A stretch of DNA of 64,000 bases from Porticoccaceae bacterium (GCA_024644595.1 JAHEHL010000005.1:124001-188000), one strand, 5' to 3'. Numbered from the stretch's first letter, positions 36,456 through 45,170 are shown. Notes: a model not told the origin generated them from the sequence alone. Made by a program: numbers and translations.

Positions 36456-36855
36456 TAAAATGTCTATAACCAATTCTAATACGTGGATTCGTGGCGCCTA
36501 CATGCTACTGTTCTGTCTGTTGCTGGCCGCCGCACGGCTGTTAGTCAGTCTGGTTATTCTGGTGCAGTTTGTATTTGTACTAATAGCAGGGTCCGACAAT
36601 AACAACCTGCGAAATCTCGGTCAGGGACTCGGCAAGTGGATCTACCAAGCGGTGATGTTTCTCACCTTTAACAGCGATAAAAAACCATTCCCGTTTGATG
36701 AGTGGCCGACAACCGATGCAACTGAGGGTTATTCTGTGCGTCCGGTTGAAACAGTTGACGATGCTGAAATTGTCGAGGTCGAAGAGGTGATTGACGACGA
36801 TATTCCCTCGTTCACCACCGATCAGTCTGATCGCGGCAACCGAAAATCCGATTAA
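36445..36855 (+). CDS. DUF4389 membrane protein
   Basis: The 136-residue protein is a member of DUF4389. It has two close transmembrane helices (about 16-34 and 36-52), then the conserved segment NLGQGLGKWIYQAVMFLTFNSD and KPFPFDEWP, and a highly acidic C-terminal tail (EVEEVIDDDIPS). The role of the family is unknown. It overlaps the end of gpsA and has no separate promoter, so it is co-transcribed with it. A link to membrane lipid synthesis is possible but rests on position only. The start at 36445 is preferred to ATG 36460 because GGTGA lies before it. Confidence 0.8.
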   Translation: MSDNKMSITNSNTWIRGAYMLLFCLLLAAARLLVSLVILVQFVFVLIAGSDNNNLRNLGQGLGKWIYQAVMFLTFNSDKKPFPFDEWPTTDATEGYSVRPVETVDDAEIVEVEEVIDDDIPSFTTDQSDRGNRKSD

Positions 36856-36931
36856 TGAACCCGGTTTGGGCGTCCCCGCGTTAGGCTGAATGGCTACGGG
36901 ACAAAAATTCCCGCTGAATTGTATAACCTAT

Positions 36932-36962
36932 CCGCCGGCTTAAGCAGGCTGGCGGTTTTTTT
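36932..36962 (+). terminator. Terminator after gpsA-DUF4389 operon
   Basis: CCGCCGGCT and AGGCTGGCGG form a stem of about 9 bases with two G-T pairs around the loop TAAGC, followed by seven T. It lies 76 bases after the DUF4389 stop. Confidence 0.8.
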
Positions 36963-37042
36963 ACGTTGCGAAATAGATCGAGGGACCGTTTTAGCAACCC
37001 ATAAACAGAGCAAGGATTGGCTTAAAAATAACGGAATCTACT

Positions 37043-37903
37043 ATGTCTCTCGATTTTATCTGCGAAAGAACCTTTCAGGTTAACGGCTTGACTCTCAGCG
37101 CCAAAGAATGGGGTTCTCCGGGCTATACGCCAGTGATTGCGTTGCATGGCTGGTTGGATAATGCAGCCAGCTTTGATCTGATGATGCCGCACCTCAGCGA
37201 TATGCATGTAATTGCCCTAGACTGCGCTGGGCACGGTAACAGTGGCTGGCGCTCGGCTGACTCGGGCTACAATATCTGGCAGGATATCGGCGAGGTTTTT
37301 GCGGTTGCAGATCAGCTCGGCTGGAGCCAGTTCGGCCTGCTCGGACACTCGCGCGGGGCGATTATCTCAACGCTGATTGCCGGCACTTTCCCGGAGCGTG
37401 TTACTCACGCGGCACTCATTGACGGTTATCTGCCAGGTCTTGCTGATACCACTGGCTCGGCCAAGCAGATGGCCAAGTCGGTCTATGAAAACAAACGCTT
37501 CAGTGCTTCGACGCCGAGCTTTTTTCCTGATTATGACAGCGCGGTTCAAGCACGCATGAGCGGTTTTATTTCACTCAACCAAGAGGCTGCCACAGTGCTT
37601 GCCAAGCGAGGGGTGCGCGAGCACGAACGCGGATTTTACTGGCATACAGACCAGCGTTTGAAAGCAGCATCACAGATTAAATTAACCCGTGGCCATATTC
37701 AGGATTTTTTCTCTGCTATTACCGCGCAGGTGATGTTGATTCAGGCCGAAGACAGCGGTTTTACCCCTGATCAGCAGCAGGATGAAACCTTCTCTTGGCT
37801 CTCCAGTTTCCGTCTGTTACGTATGCCTGGTTCGCACCATTTGCATATGGAAGACCAGGCCCAGCAAGTGGCGGAACAGGTCCAGTCGTTTTTAGTGTCT
37901 TAG
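37043..37903 (+). CDS. Alpha/beta hydrolase
   Basis: The 286-residue protein is a cytoplasmic alpha/beta hydrolase. It shows LHGWLDNAASFDLMMPHL (about 34-51), the LDCAGHGNSGWR loop (about 59-70), the nucleophile elbow GHSRGA (Ser about 102) and the catalytic His in GSHHLHMED (about 266-268). This arrangement resembles serine hydrolase-like (SERHL) proteins of unknown substrate. It is followed directly by a DUF2164 gene that starts 11 bases after its stop. Confidence 0.8.
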   Translation: MSLDFICERTFQVNGLTLSAKEWGSPGYTPVIALHGWLDNAASFDLMMPHLSDMHVIALDCAGHGNSGWRSADSGYNIWQDIGEVFAVADQLGWSQFGLLGHSRGAIISTLIAGTFPERVTHAALIDGYLPGLADTTGSAKQMAKSVYENKRFSASTPSFFPDYDSAVQARMSGFISLNQEAATVLAKRGVREHERGFYWHTDQRLKAASQIKLTRGHIQDFFSAITAQVMLIQAEDSGFTPDQQQDETFSWLSSFRLLRMPGSHHLHMEDQAQQVAEQVQSFLVS

Positions 37904-37914
37904 GTGATTTGAGG

Positions 37915-38169
37915 TTGGCTACTATTGAATTTAATGAGTCTGAGAAAGCGGAAATAGTCGACAAGATAAAGCGCTATTTTCAGCAGGAGCTGGATCAGGA
38001 TATCGCCCAGTTTGATGCCGAATTCCTGCTCGATTTCTTCTCCGAGCAAGTTGGCGGATATTTTTATAACCGGGCGCTTGAAGATGCGCGAACGATTCTT
38101 GAAGACAAGCTTGAAACGATTGCTGATGCTTTTTATGAGATTGAAAAACCGGTCGACCATCGGCGTTAG
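37915..38169 (+). CDS. DUF2164 family protein with TTG start
   Basis: The 84-residue protein matches DUF2164: FNESEKAEIVDKIKRYF, then ELDQDIAQFDAEFLLDFFSEQVG, then FYNRALEDA and a helical tail. No ATG or GTG exists between the previous stop (37903) and the conserved start region. TTG 37915 has AGGTGA (37902-37907) with seven bases of spacing; TTG 37909 is the alternative. The ribosome site overlaps the stop of the hydrolase gene, so translation is probably coupled. The family function is unknown. An automatic start at an ATG inside the upstream gene (37795) would add 40 false residues. Confidence 0.82.
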   Translation: MATIEFNESEKAEIVDKIKRYFQQELDQDIAQFDAEFLLDFFSEQVGGYFYNRALEDARTILEDKLETIADAFYEIEKPVDHRR

Positions 38170-38197
38170 TCTGACTCGCGGTTAAAGCCGTTAGCGG

Positions 38198-38572
38198 TTA
38201 GGCGTTGTATAAGCTCCAACCCACACTTAACCAAACAATACTGCATATCAGCAGCGCGAAGAAGACAGCCGCCGATCCAGTATCTTTGGCAAGCCCCGAG
38301 AGCTCGTGGTGTTCCAAACCAATTCGGTCGACAGCCGCTTCGATTGCAGTGTTCAGTAGCTCGACAATAATCACAAGTAATACCGAGCAGACCATTAGCA
38401 GACGCTCGCTCAATGACACGTCCAGCCAGCAGGCCAGCGGGATCAAAAAAAGCGCGGCAATCACTTCTTGTCGGATGGCGGCCTCATGAATAATGTTGTG
38501 TTTAAGTCCGCGGTAGGAATACACCGTGGCATAGGCAATGCGGCTGATTCCAGTGCGTTTCTTTAATTCCAT
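38198..38572 (-). CDS. dgkA: Diacylglycerol kinase
   Basis: The 124-residue membrane enzyme matches the small trimeric DgkA family (122 in E. coli). It has an amphipathic N-terminal helix (GISRIAYATVYSYRGLK), a catalytic acidic residue near EAAIRQE, and the conserved VELLNTAIEAAVDRIG (about 69-84), with Glu, Asn and Asp for ATP and magnesium. Three transmembrane helices follow the expected pattern. It phosphorylates diacylglycerol to phosphatidate. It overlaps the PAP2 gene by 10 bases and is the last gene of the eptA operon, where it would recycle the diacylglycerol released by EptA. Confidence 0.95.
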   Translation of the reverse strand: MELKKRTGISRIAYATVYSYRGLKHNIIHEAAIRQEVIAALFLIPLACWLDVSLSERLLMVCSVLLVIIVELLNTAIEAAVDRIGLEHHELSGLAKDTGSAAVFFALLICSIVWLSVGWSLYNA

Positions 38573-39288
38573 TTTGTGTCTCCGTCAGTTGTTGTTGCTG
38601 CGCCGCTGTCGGCAAAAACACAAAAGCGGGGATAGAGAAGCATAGGCACAAACCAGCAGATTGCCAGTGTCCAGATATCGTGGGAGAGAAAATGCGCTCC
38701 CCGCAGTTGCTGGGCGACACCGTAAATAATACCTAGTGTAAGGCCAAAAAATAACGCTGGATACTTGCTTGCGGGGCGCAACATAAGTGCGACAAAATAG
38801 AGTGCCACCCAAGCATAGCCCGCGCTGGCATGTCCGGCAGGAAAGCATCCGGACTCGCCATTAAAACCATTAAACCACTCAATCATATGTTGGCTGCCGC
38901 CGAATGCTGCGACCGACCAGGGGCAGGGAATACCGGAGAATTTTTTTAGTAGGTTAATTGTGATAATCGAAACGAAGACACTCAGCGTCAGGTATTTCAG
39001 CGGTTGACGATAAGTTCTGCCCGCCGGTAAAAAGCACAGTGCCAGCGCAGTCAAAAACAGCAGCGCAGTAAACTGTCGCCCCCCTTTATGAATAATATCT
39101 TCAAGCAGGAAACTGTTGCGCAGTTGCCAGTTCGGCGCATGACTGTTAAATATCATTGAGGCCAGCGTTTCGTCTACTTGCAACCGATTCACCAGCGCTA
39201 AAACAAACGCCAGTAGCAGGGCCGGTAAGAGGCCATGATAGAGATAAAAGTTCTCTGGTAGCTGAGTTCTTAGAGGAGCTTGGTTCAT
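38563..39288 (-). CDS. PAP2-superfamily membrane phosphatase
   Basis: The 241-residue protein has about six transmembrane helices and the three PAP2 phosphatase motifs: KKFSGIPCPW (about 115-124), CFPAGHASAGY with the conserved GH (about 147-157) and RGAHFLSHDIW (about 194-204), with the nucleophilic histidine. Members act on lipid A, undecaprenyl diphosphate or phosphatidate. Its place between eptA and dgkA in one operon suggests a lipid A or lipid-phosphate role. A similar pairing is known for the mcr-1-pap2 cassette. The end of eptA overlaps its start by four bases. The specific lipid cannot be assigned. Confidence 0.88.
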   Translation of the reverse strand: MNQAPLRTQLPENFYLYHGLLPALLLAFVLALVNRLQVDETLASMIFNSHAPNWQLRNSFLLEDIIHKGGRQFTALLFLTALALCFLPAGRTYRQPLKYLTLSVFVSIITINLLKKFSGIPCPWSVAAFGGSQHMIEWFNGFNGESGCFPAGHASAGYAWVALYFVALMLRPASKYPALFFGLTLGIIYGVAQQLRGAHFLSHDIWTLAICWFVPMLLYPRFCVFADSGAATTTDGDTKWN

Positions 39289-40940
39289 GACTGATGTTTG
39301 CAGTTGCGGAAAATATCCATGGCAGGGTCGTAAACCGTACTCTCTATGCTGAGCATTCCGAGTATCGAACTAAACAGATTGTCATGGGAGATCGGTTTGG
39401 CGGCATCGCGCTTGAGACACTCTTTCTCGATATCGAAGCGCTCGGCGAAGCTGTCAGACAACCAGGCCAGCATTGGGATACCGACCTGCTCGCTGGGCGC
39501 CATAAAATAGGGCGCTGCGTGTAAGTAGATACCCTTTTCGCCCAATGACTCGCCGTGATCTGACAGATAGATGACTGCTGTATGGTAGGTTTTGCTGAGC
39601 TCATCAAGTCGTTCGATAACCTTGGAGACGAACAGATCGGTGTATAAGATCGTATTGTCGTAGGCGTTGACGATTTGCTCATGGGAGCAATCCTGAAGCT
39701 GGCTGGTTTTGCAGGTCGGGGTGAATTGTGCAGCTTCTTCCGGCACCTGCTTATAGTAGGCCGGACCGTGACTTCCCTGCTGGTGCATAACAATAACCTG
39801 ATCCTGCGGATCAGGCTGATCTAGCGCTTGAAGCATAACCATATCAAAGCAGTGCTCACTGTCACAGTTAGCGGGGTCATTGGCGATGGGGATTTGTCGA
39901 GTGCGTACACAGACGCCTTTGCAGCCGCTGTTGTTATCGATCCAGGCGACATCAAGTCCGGCATGGTCGATCAGGTCGAGCAGGTTTTCACTCGCCGCTG
40001 CAGCTTTACGAGAGAAATTGGCTCGTTGCTGCGCAGCAAACATACAGGGCAGCGATACCGCAGTTGAGGTGCCGCAGGCGCTAACATTTGGGAAATAGAT
40101 AATATCCTTGCTTGCTAGATTAGGATTGGTGTTGCGGGCATATTTCGACAGCGAAAAATTGGCTGCGCGTGCGGTTTCGCCGACAATAAGAACAAACAGC
40201 AGCGGCTTTTCGCTGGGTTGTTTCCAGAGCTCATTGAGGTGGGCAGAGTCGTCCAGTGGACTGACCTGCTGCGTGATCTTTTCCGATTCAGAAACTGCTT
40301 TAGCAACGCCGTAAACAATATTGCTCGGCGTTACCAGATAGCGAATCTCCTTGTGCGTGCGCATTACTGAGGCTAGGGTCTGATAGCTGGGTAGGCAAAG
40401 CGCCAGCGCCATAATCAGGCCTGTCAGCGACATCAAGGTTTTTTTGATCAGACCTTTTGTGCTGTGGTCCTGAGTGATATCTAGCCGGTAAAGAACGAAT
40501 GCTGGGATCAGGGCGTAGACAGTAAAGTGCAGTAGATATGACGGAGTAAACAACTCTAAGGCTTCACGGCGGTCAGTTTGCAGAACATTGGTGATCATTC
40601 CGGAGTCGATATAGACTCCGTATTGCTCGATAAAGTAAGAGCCCATTGCGGCACTGACCACCAATGTGATCAGACTGTATTTGTGCCAAGGTAGCAGAGC
40701 CGTAATCGTGAGCAGAAGAAAACAGACCGCTGTCGCTAGAACAAAAAAGGCAAAATAGAAATAGATTGATGATGCATTGTGAATGCCAACAATCTTGTAG
40801 AGGCTCAACCAGAGAGAGTCGTTATACAGTGCAGTTAGAAATATCGCCAGTAAGACATTAGCCGTGTTGTAACTAATTGTCTTGGTGTTAAAGAGTGAGG
40901 CGAGATTTTTCGTCAGTGAGATAATGAAGAGTTTGCGCAT
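39285..40940 (-). CDS. eptA: Phosphoethanolamine-lipid A transferase
   Basis: The 551-residue protein has five N-terminal transmembrane helices (to about residue 190) and a periplasmic alkaline-phosphatase-fold domain. The metal site is seen in VGETARAANFSL (Glu about 255), with the catalytic threonine in SACGTSTAVSLPC (Thr about 291) and YLSDHGESLGEKGIY (about 460-474). It transfers phosphoethanolamine from phosphatidylethanolamine to a lipid A phosphate, releasing diacylglycerol. It heads the operon eptA-PAP2-dgkA, and a PmrA-box-like element lies 44 bases upstream. Cys pairs in CKGVC and similar suggest the usual disulfides. Confidence 0.95.
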   Translation of the reverse strand: MRKLFIISLTKNLASLFNTKTISYNTANVLLAIFLTALYNDSLWLSLYKIVGIHNASSIYFYFAFFVLATAVCFLLLTITALLPWHKYSLITLVVSAAMGSYFIEQYGVYIDSGMITNVLQTDRREALELFTPSYLLHFTVYALIPAFVLYRLDITQDHSTKGLIKKTLMSLTGLIMALALCLPSYQTLASVMRTHKEIRYLVTPSNIVYGVAKAVSESEKITQQVSPLDDSAHLNELWKQPSEKPLLFVLIVGETARAANFSLSKYARNTNPNLASKDIIYFPNVSACGTSTAVSLPCMFAAQQRANFSRKAAAASENLLDLIDHAGLDVAWIDNNSGCKGVCVRTRQIPIANDPANCDSEHCFDMVMLQALDQPDPQDQVIVMHQQGSHGPAYYKQVPEEAAQFTPTCKTSQLQDCSHEQIVNAYDNTILYTDLFVSKVIERLDELSKTYHTAVIYLSDHGESLGEKGIYLHAAPYFMAPSEQVGIPMLAWLSDSFAERFDIEKECLKRDAAKPISHDNLFSSILGMLSIESTVYDPAMDIFRNCKHQS

Positions 40941-40983
40941 TGTAAAACGTCTCTGAATTTTGCGCAGAGTCTATTTACAAAAC

Positions 40984-41000
40984 CTTAAGGCACTATTAAG
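40984..41000 (-). promoter_or_regulatory. PmrA-box-like operator upstream of eptA
   Basis: Read on the minus strand the site is CTTAAT-AGTGC-CTTAAG, two half-sites with five bases between, which fits the PmrA consensus HTTAAD-N5-HTTAAD. It lies 44 bases before the eptA ATG, where PmrA boxes sit in known pmrC/eptA promoters. It implies control of eptA-PAP2-dgkA by a PmrAB-like two-component system; no such genes are in this window. Confidence 0.65.
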
Positions 41001-41046
41001 TAAGGCTCATAAGTCGAGCTCATAAGTCGAGCTTGCAAGTCAGGCT
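40995..41046. repeat. 13-bp tandem repeat between eptA and phhB
   Basis: Two exact copies of CATAAGTCGAGCT (41008-41020 and 41021-41033) are followed by a related unit TGCAAGTCAGGCT and preceded by a degraded one (ATTAAGTAAGGCT). The array sits next to the PmrA-like box, between two divergent genes, and may affect either promoter. Confidence 0.75.
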
Positions 41047-41081
41047 TATTTTCAAGCTAATAATGAACGTGGAGAGTTGAG

Positions 41082-41420
41082 ATGATTGTGCTTAAACAGC
41101 AGCATTGTGAACTGAGTCGGTCTGACTCAGTGGCGGTTAGCGATACCGAGCTCAAAGGTTTTATCAATCAGATACCTGACTGGCAGATTTTAGAGCGCGA
41201 TAATATCAGACAGCTCGAAAGGACATTTCGGTTTGCAAGCTATCGCGCAGCGCTGGTATTTACCCAGCGCGTTGGCGAGTTGGCTGAAGCGGAGGATCAC
41301 CATCCGGTAATAGTCACCGAGTGGGGCAGGGTTCGTGTCAGCTGGTGGACGCACACCATTAGAGGCTTACATCTCAATGATCTGATCTGCGCCGCAAAGA
41401 CCGACCAGCTGGCAGATTAA
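41082..41420 (+). CDS. phhB: Pterin-4a-carbinolamine dehydratase
   Basis: The 112-residue protein matches PhhB/PCD. The active-site histidines are in [17 protein letters not shown] (about 69-85), followed by [15 protein letters not shown] (about 87-101). It dehydrates 4a-hydroxytetrahydrobiopterin during regeneration of the cofactor of phenylalanine hydroxylase; phhA is not in this window. It is convergent with folE, and the two stop codons share the tetranucleotide TTAA (41417-41420). Confidence 0.93.
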   Translation: MIVLKQQHCELSRSDSVAVSDTELKGFINQIPDWQILERDNIRQLERTFRFASYRAALVFTQRVGELAEAEDHHPVIVTEWGRVRVSWWTHTIRGLHLNDLICAAKTDQLAD

Positions 41421-41962
41421 ACGTTATTTAACAGCGCCAAAAATTCCGTTCGCGTTGCCTGGTCAGTGCGGAAGGTCCCGAGCATAGCGGAGGTTTTCAT
41501 TGACGAATTTTGCTTTTCAACACCGCGCATCATCATGCACATATGCTTGGCTTCAACAATAACACCCACTCCGCGGGCATTGGTGACGTTTTGAATTGTT
41601 GAGGCAATCTGTTGCGCCAGAGCTTCTTGAATCTGCAGGCGGCGAGCAAACATGTCAACTACTCGAGCGACTTTGGATAGGCCCAAAACCTTGCCGTTCG
41701 GGATATAGGCAACATGACACTTGCCGATAAACGGCAAAAGATGATGTTCGCACAGAGAAAACAACTCAATATCTTTTACGATCACCATTTCTTCAGAGTC
41801 TGAGGGGAACAGGGCATCGTTGATGACTTCGTTGAGATCCATTTCATAACCGCTAGTTAGATAAGAGAACGCTTTGGCGGCTCGATCAGGGGTGTCCAGC
41901 AGACCCGGGCGGGTAATATCTTCGCCAGTGCTCTGAATAATCTTTTCGTATTGTTCTCTCAT
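41417..41962 (-). CDS. folE: GTP cyclohydrolase I
   Basis: The start at ATG 41962 gives 181 residues, beginning [15 protein letters not shown], which aligns with the FolE family; ATG 42010 would add 16 residues without a ribosome site. Conserved features are the zinc ligands in [21 protein letters not shown], with Cys and His, [21 protein letters not shown], and KHMCMMMRG with the third ligand Cys. It opens GTP to dihydroneopterin triphosphate for folate and pterin cofactors. Pterin use ties it to phhB, with which it overlaps at the stop codons. Confidence 0.93.
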   Translation of the reverse strand: MREQYEKIIQSTGEDITRPGLLDTPDRAAKAFSYLTSGYEMDLNEVINDALFPSDSEEMVIVKDIELFSLCEHHLLPFIGKCHVAYIPNGKVLGLSKVARVVDMFARRLQIQEALAQQIASTIQNVTNARGVGVIVEAKHMCMMMRGVEKQNSSMKTSAMLGTFRTDQATRTEFLALLNNV

Positions 41963-42078
41963 GGAATGGGTTCCCGGCAGATAATGTTGAATAATTGTTA
42001 TGCGGGGCATTTTGTAACAAAGTCGACATTATTGCCAGTTACAGGGGTAAAATGATCGATCTGAGGAGATAAAAAGAT

Positions 42079-43026
42079 ATGCCAGATAAACACGCTAGCC
42101 CAGGAGTGGTGGACGCCGTGATATCCCCACCGCAACCTGCGACGCAAACCGTTGCCGAGATGCTCGAATATGGCCAGGCACTGTTTGAGCAAAATGCGGT
42201 GTACTTTGGCCACGGCACAGACAATGCCTGGGATGAAGCGGTTTATTTGCTCTCTTTTGTCCTTGAGCTAGCGCCGGATGTCGATCGCAGTGTACTTGAG
42301 CGCTCCCTGTCGGAACAGCAGCAAGCGGCCATTTTAGCGCTATTTCAGCGCCGTATCGATGAGCGTATACCGGCGGCTTACCTCACTGGTCGTGCATGGT
42401 TTTGCGGCCTTCCGTTTAATGTTGATGAGCGAGTGATTATTCCACGCTCACCGATTGCGGAATTAATTGTCAATGGCTTTCAGCCATGGTGCGCTGCAGA
42501 GCCCAGTCGCGTGCTGGATCTCTGTGCAGGTAGTGGTTGCATTGGCATTGCCTGTGCCTACGCATTTGAGAACGCTGAAGTGGTGCTGAGTGATATTTCG
42601 CCTGCGGCACTCGAGGTGGCTGAGGCCAATATTGCGCTGCACAAGTTTGCCTATCGTGTCTCGGCGCTGGAGTCGGATCTGTTTGCCGGTTTGTCGCGTG
42701 AGCAGTTTGATTTAATTGTCAGTAATCCACCCTATGTGGATGCCGAGGACTTCGCAGAGATGCCCGATGAGTATCATCACGAACCGGAGTTGGCACTGGT
42801 CTCGGGCGATGATGGGCTAGATTTTACTCGCCGGCTACTCCGCGAGGCATCGGATCACCTCATGCCTGAGGGGGTTCTGGTAGTGGAAGTGGGAAATTCA
42901 TGGGTGGCGCTGGAAAATAGTTTTCCGAGCGTACCGTTTTTGTGGCTTGAATTTAGTGAAGGCGATGGTGGGGTATTTCTCCTGACTCGAGAACAGTTAG
43001 TCGAACACCGCGATTCTTTTCACTAA
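42079..43026 (+). CDS. prmB: Ribosomal protein uL3 glutamine methyltransferase
   Basis: The 315-residue protein has the PrmB arrangement: an N-terminal helical domain (to about residue 105), then LTGRAWFCGLPFNVDERVIIPRSPIAELI, the SAM-binding LDLCAGSGCIGIACAYA (about 149-165) and the glutamine-binding SNPPYVDAEDFAEMPDEY (NPPY about 216-219). It methylates Gln150 of ribosomal protein uL3 using S-adenosylmethionine. It lies directly before aroC, an order found in many gammaproteobacteria, with a TATAAT at 43033 that may give aroC its own promoter. Confidence 0.93.
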   Translation: MPDKHASPGVVDAVISPPQPATQTVAEMLEYGQALFEQNAVYFGHGTDNAWDEAVYLLSFVLELAPDVDRSVLERSLSEQQQAAILALFQRRIDERIPAAYLTGRAWFCGLPFNVDERVIIPRSPIAELIVNGFQPWCAAEPSRVLDLCAGSGCIGIACAYAFENAEVVLSDISPAALEVAEANIALHKFAYRVSALESDLFAGLSREQFDLIVSNPPYVDAEDFAEMPDEYHHEPELALVSGDDGLDFTRRLLREASDHLMPEGVLVVEVGNSWVALENSFPSVPFLWLEFSEGDGGVFLLTREQLVEHRDSFH

Positions 43027-43032
43027 GTTACG

Positions 43033-43038
43033 TATAAT
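43033..43038 (+). promoter_or_regulatory. Possible -10 element of aroC
   Basis: A consensus TATAAT lies 7 bases after the prmB stop and about 50 bases before the aroC ATG. No good -35 sequence is seen 16-18 bases upstream, so the promoter is uncertain. Confidence 0.3.
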
Positions 43039-43088
43039 CGACGCTCAGGAACGTTTTTACAGCAACTTATTTAAGGTCTCACTGCACT

Positions 43089-44186
43089 ATGTCCGGAAAC
43101 ACCATAGGAAAACTCTTTACCGTTACCAGCTTTGGCGAAAGTCATGGTCTGGCGATTGGCTGTATTGTCGATGGTTGTCCTCCAGGTCTCGAAATCAGTG
43201 CCGCCGATCTGCAGCCGGATCTGGACCGTCGCAAGCCGGGCCAGTCGCGCTATACCACTCAGCGCCGCGAAGACGATGAAGTAAAGATTTTATCCGGTGT
43301 CTTTGAAGGCAGAACCACCGGCGCAGCAATTGGCATGATGATCGAAAATAAAGATCAGAAATCAAAAGATTATAGTAATATCAAAGACTTATTCAGACCT
43401 TCTCATGCAGATTATACGTATCATCAGAAGTATGGTGAGCGTGATTATCGCGGTGGAGGGCGCAGCTCGGCCCGTGAAACGGCAATGCGGGTCGCCGCTG
43501 GCGGCATCGCCAAAAAGTACTTGAAGGAGCGCCTTGGCGTCGACATCTACGGTTATGTCTCGCAACTGGGGCCGATTATTGCCGAGGGTTTTGAGCGCGC
43601 CGAAATCGAAAATAACCCATTCTTCTTTCCCGATGCCAGTAAGGTCAGCGAGCTCGAAACCTACATGCAGGCCCTCAGTAAAGAAGGTAATTCCGTCGGT
43701 GCTCAGGTTACTGTGGTTGCAGAACAGGTGCCGGTCGGATTGGGCGAGCCGGTATTTGACCGTCTCGATGCCGATATTGCTCATGCGCTTATGGGTATCA
43801 ATGCAGTCAAGGGCGTTGAAATTGGTGCCGGGTTTGAGTCCGTCAGTCAGAAGGGCACCGAACACCGCGATGAAATGTCTCCCGAGGGTTTTCTGTCGAA
43901 TAATTCTGGCGGTATTCTTGGCGGTATCTCGTCCGGTCAGAGTATCGTCGCTAATCTGGCGCTTAAACCCACCTCGAGTCTGCGTATTCCCGGGCAGTCA
44001 ATCAATACCTCTGGCGACTCCGTAGAGGTGGTTACTACAGGTCGTCACGATCCCTGCGTGGGTATTCGCGCGGTGCCGATTGCCGAAGCGATGCTGGCGA
44101 TAACCTTGATGGACCACTATCTGCGCAATCGCGGTCAAAATGGCGATGTCGACAGTGGCCTCAAGGCGATTGGAGCGGAATCATAG
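43089..44186 (+). CDS. aroC: Chorismate synthase
   Basis: The 365-residue protein has all three AroC signatures: [18 protein letters not shown] (about 18-35), [24 protein letters not shown] (about 119-142), and the C-terminal [17 protein letters not shown] (about 319-335). It eliminates phosphate from EPSP to give chorismate, using reduced FMN, and is the last step of the shikimate pathway. A shikimate kinase for the same pathway lies at 7205. It is followed by 48 bases before the convergent hydrolase gene. Confidence 0.97.
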   Translation: MSGNTIGKLFTVTSFGESHGLAIGCIVDGCPPGLEISAADLQPDLDRRKPGQSRYTTQRREDDEVKILSGVFEGRTTGAAIGMMIENKDQKSKDYSNIKDLFRPSHADYTYHQKYGERDYRGGGRSSARETAMRVAAGGIAKKYLKERLGVDIYGYVSQLGPIIAEGFERAEIENNPFFFPDASKVSELETYMQALSKEGNSVGAQVTVVAEQVPVGLGEPVFDRLDADIAHALMGINAVKGVEIGAGFESVSQKGTEHRDEMSPEGFLSNNSGGILGGISSGQSIVANLALKPTSSLRIPGQSINTSGDSVEVVTTGRHDPCVGIRAVPIAEAMLAITLMDHYLRNRGQNGDVDSGLKAIGAES

Positions 44187-44234
44187 TCCGGCGCAATACG
44201 CGCCCCTGTTGCAGGATTTAAGTGTTTTTGATAT

Positions 44235-45170
44235 CTAGGTCAACGTCTTCAGCCAATCGACTAAATCGCGATAGACCAATTGATTATTCGGCTCGTTGAA
44301 GATCTCGTGGCGGCCGCCGTCATAGAGGCGACACGCAACCCGCTTAACACCGGCAGCTTCTAACACCGACGCGAGTTTTTTCACTCCTTTGCCCTGACCG
44401 CCAACCGGGTCGAGAGCGCCCGAGAGTAAATAGATCGGCAGCTCACTGTGTATTTTTGCCATGGCGTCGACTGAGGAGAGCTCGGCAAGACCGCGCAAAA
44501 AGTCATACCAGGATTGTGTCGTGAGCGTGCCACCGCAAAGCGGGTCGGCGATGTAACGGTCGACCACAGACTCGTCGCTTGAGATCCAGTCTTTGTCGGT
44601 GCGTACCGGTTTAAAGGCATTATTAAAACTGCCGGTGGACATTGCTTCGAGTAGCTTGCTCACTGCGCGGCCACCGAGTCGTGCACGTTCAATCCGGGCA
44701 ATCTGACTGGCGCTGCGACAAAACCAGGCCGGTGCGTAGTTGGATCCGGAGAGCACCAACCCTTGCAGGCGCTTTGAGAGCTGCGCGCTGTAACGTTGAC
44801 AGAGATGGGTGGCGATAAATGAGCCCATGCTGTGACCGATAATGATCAGCGGTGCGGATTGTTGGCTGCCAATATGTTCAATCAGCTGCAGTTGATCATC
44901 AACCATCTGATTCCAGCCATCATTGTCTGCGAAATGGAACAGATTGTGATTGGCTTCGCCGGTTTTGCCATGACCACGGTGATCGTCGGCACTGACATGA
45001 TAGCCTTGCTGATTAAGGTACTCAGCGAGATCGCTGTAGCGTCCACTGTGCTCGGCCATGCCATGCATTATATGGATCCAGGCTCTGGGCTGTTGGCTGG
45101 TTGCCGGCCACTCACGATAGTAGCAGGTGCCGGGTTCGCCGCTTGAAAAGGGGATGGAATTCAGGCTCAT
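44235..45170 (-). CDS. Alpha/beta hydrolase, monoglyceride lipase-like
   Basis: The hydrolase has the layout of the lysophospholipase/monoglyceride lipase family: IHIMHGMAEHSGRYSDLAEYL (near the N-terminus), SADDHRGHGKTG, the nucleophile elbow GHSMGSFIA, the Asp in LSGALDPVGG and the His in YDGGRHEIFNEP. It should hydrolyse monoacylglycerols or lysophospholipids. The start is uncertain: ATG 45170 (311 residues) is used here because homology-like sequence starts there; ATG 45185 and a GTG at 45230 are alternatives and none has a clear ribosome site. It lies between aroC and an orphan parA gene. Confidence 0.78.
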   Translation of the reverse strand: MSLNSIPFSSGEPGTCYYREWPATSQQPRAWIHIMHGMAEHSGRYSDLAEYLNQQGYHVSADDHRGHGKTGEANHNLFHFADNDGWNQMVDDQLQLIEHIGSQQSAPLIIIGHSMGSFIATHLCQRYSAQLSKRLQGLVLSGSNYAPAWFCRSASQIARIERARLGGRAVSKLLEAMSTGSFNNAFKPVRTDKDWISSDESVVDRYIADPLCGGTLTTQSWYDFLRGLAELSSVDAMAKIHSELPIYLLSGALDPVGGQGKGVKKLASVLEAAGVKRVACRLYDGGRHEIFNEPNNQLVYRDLVDWLKTLT

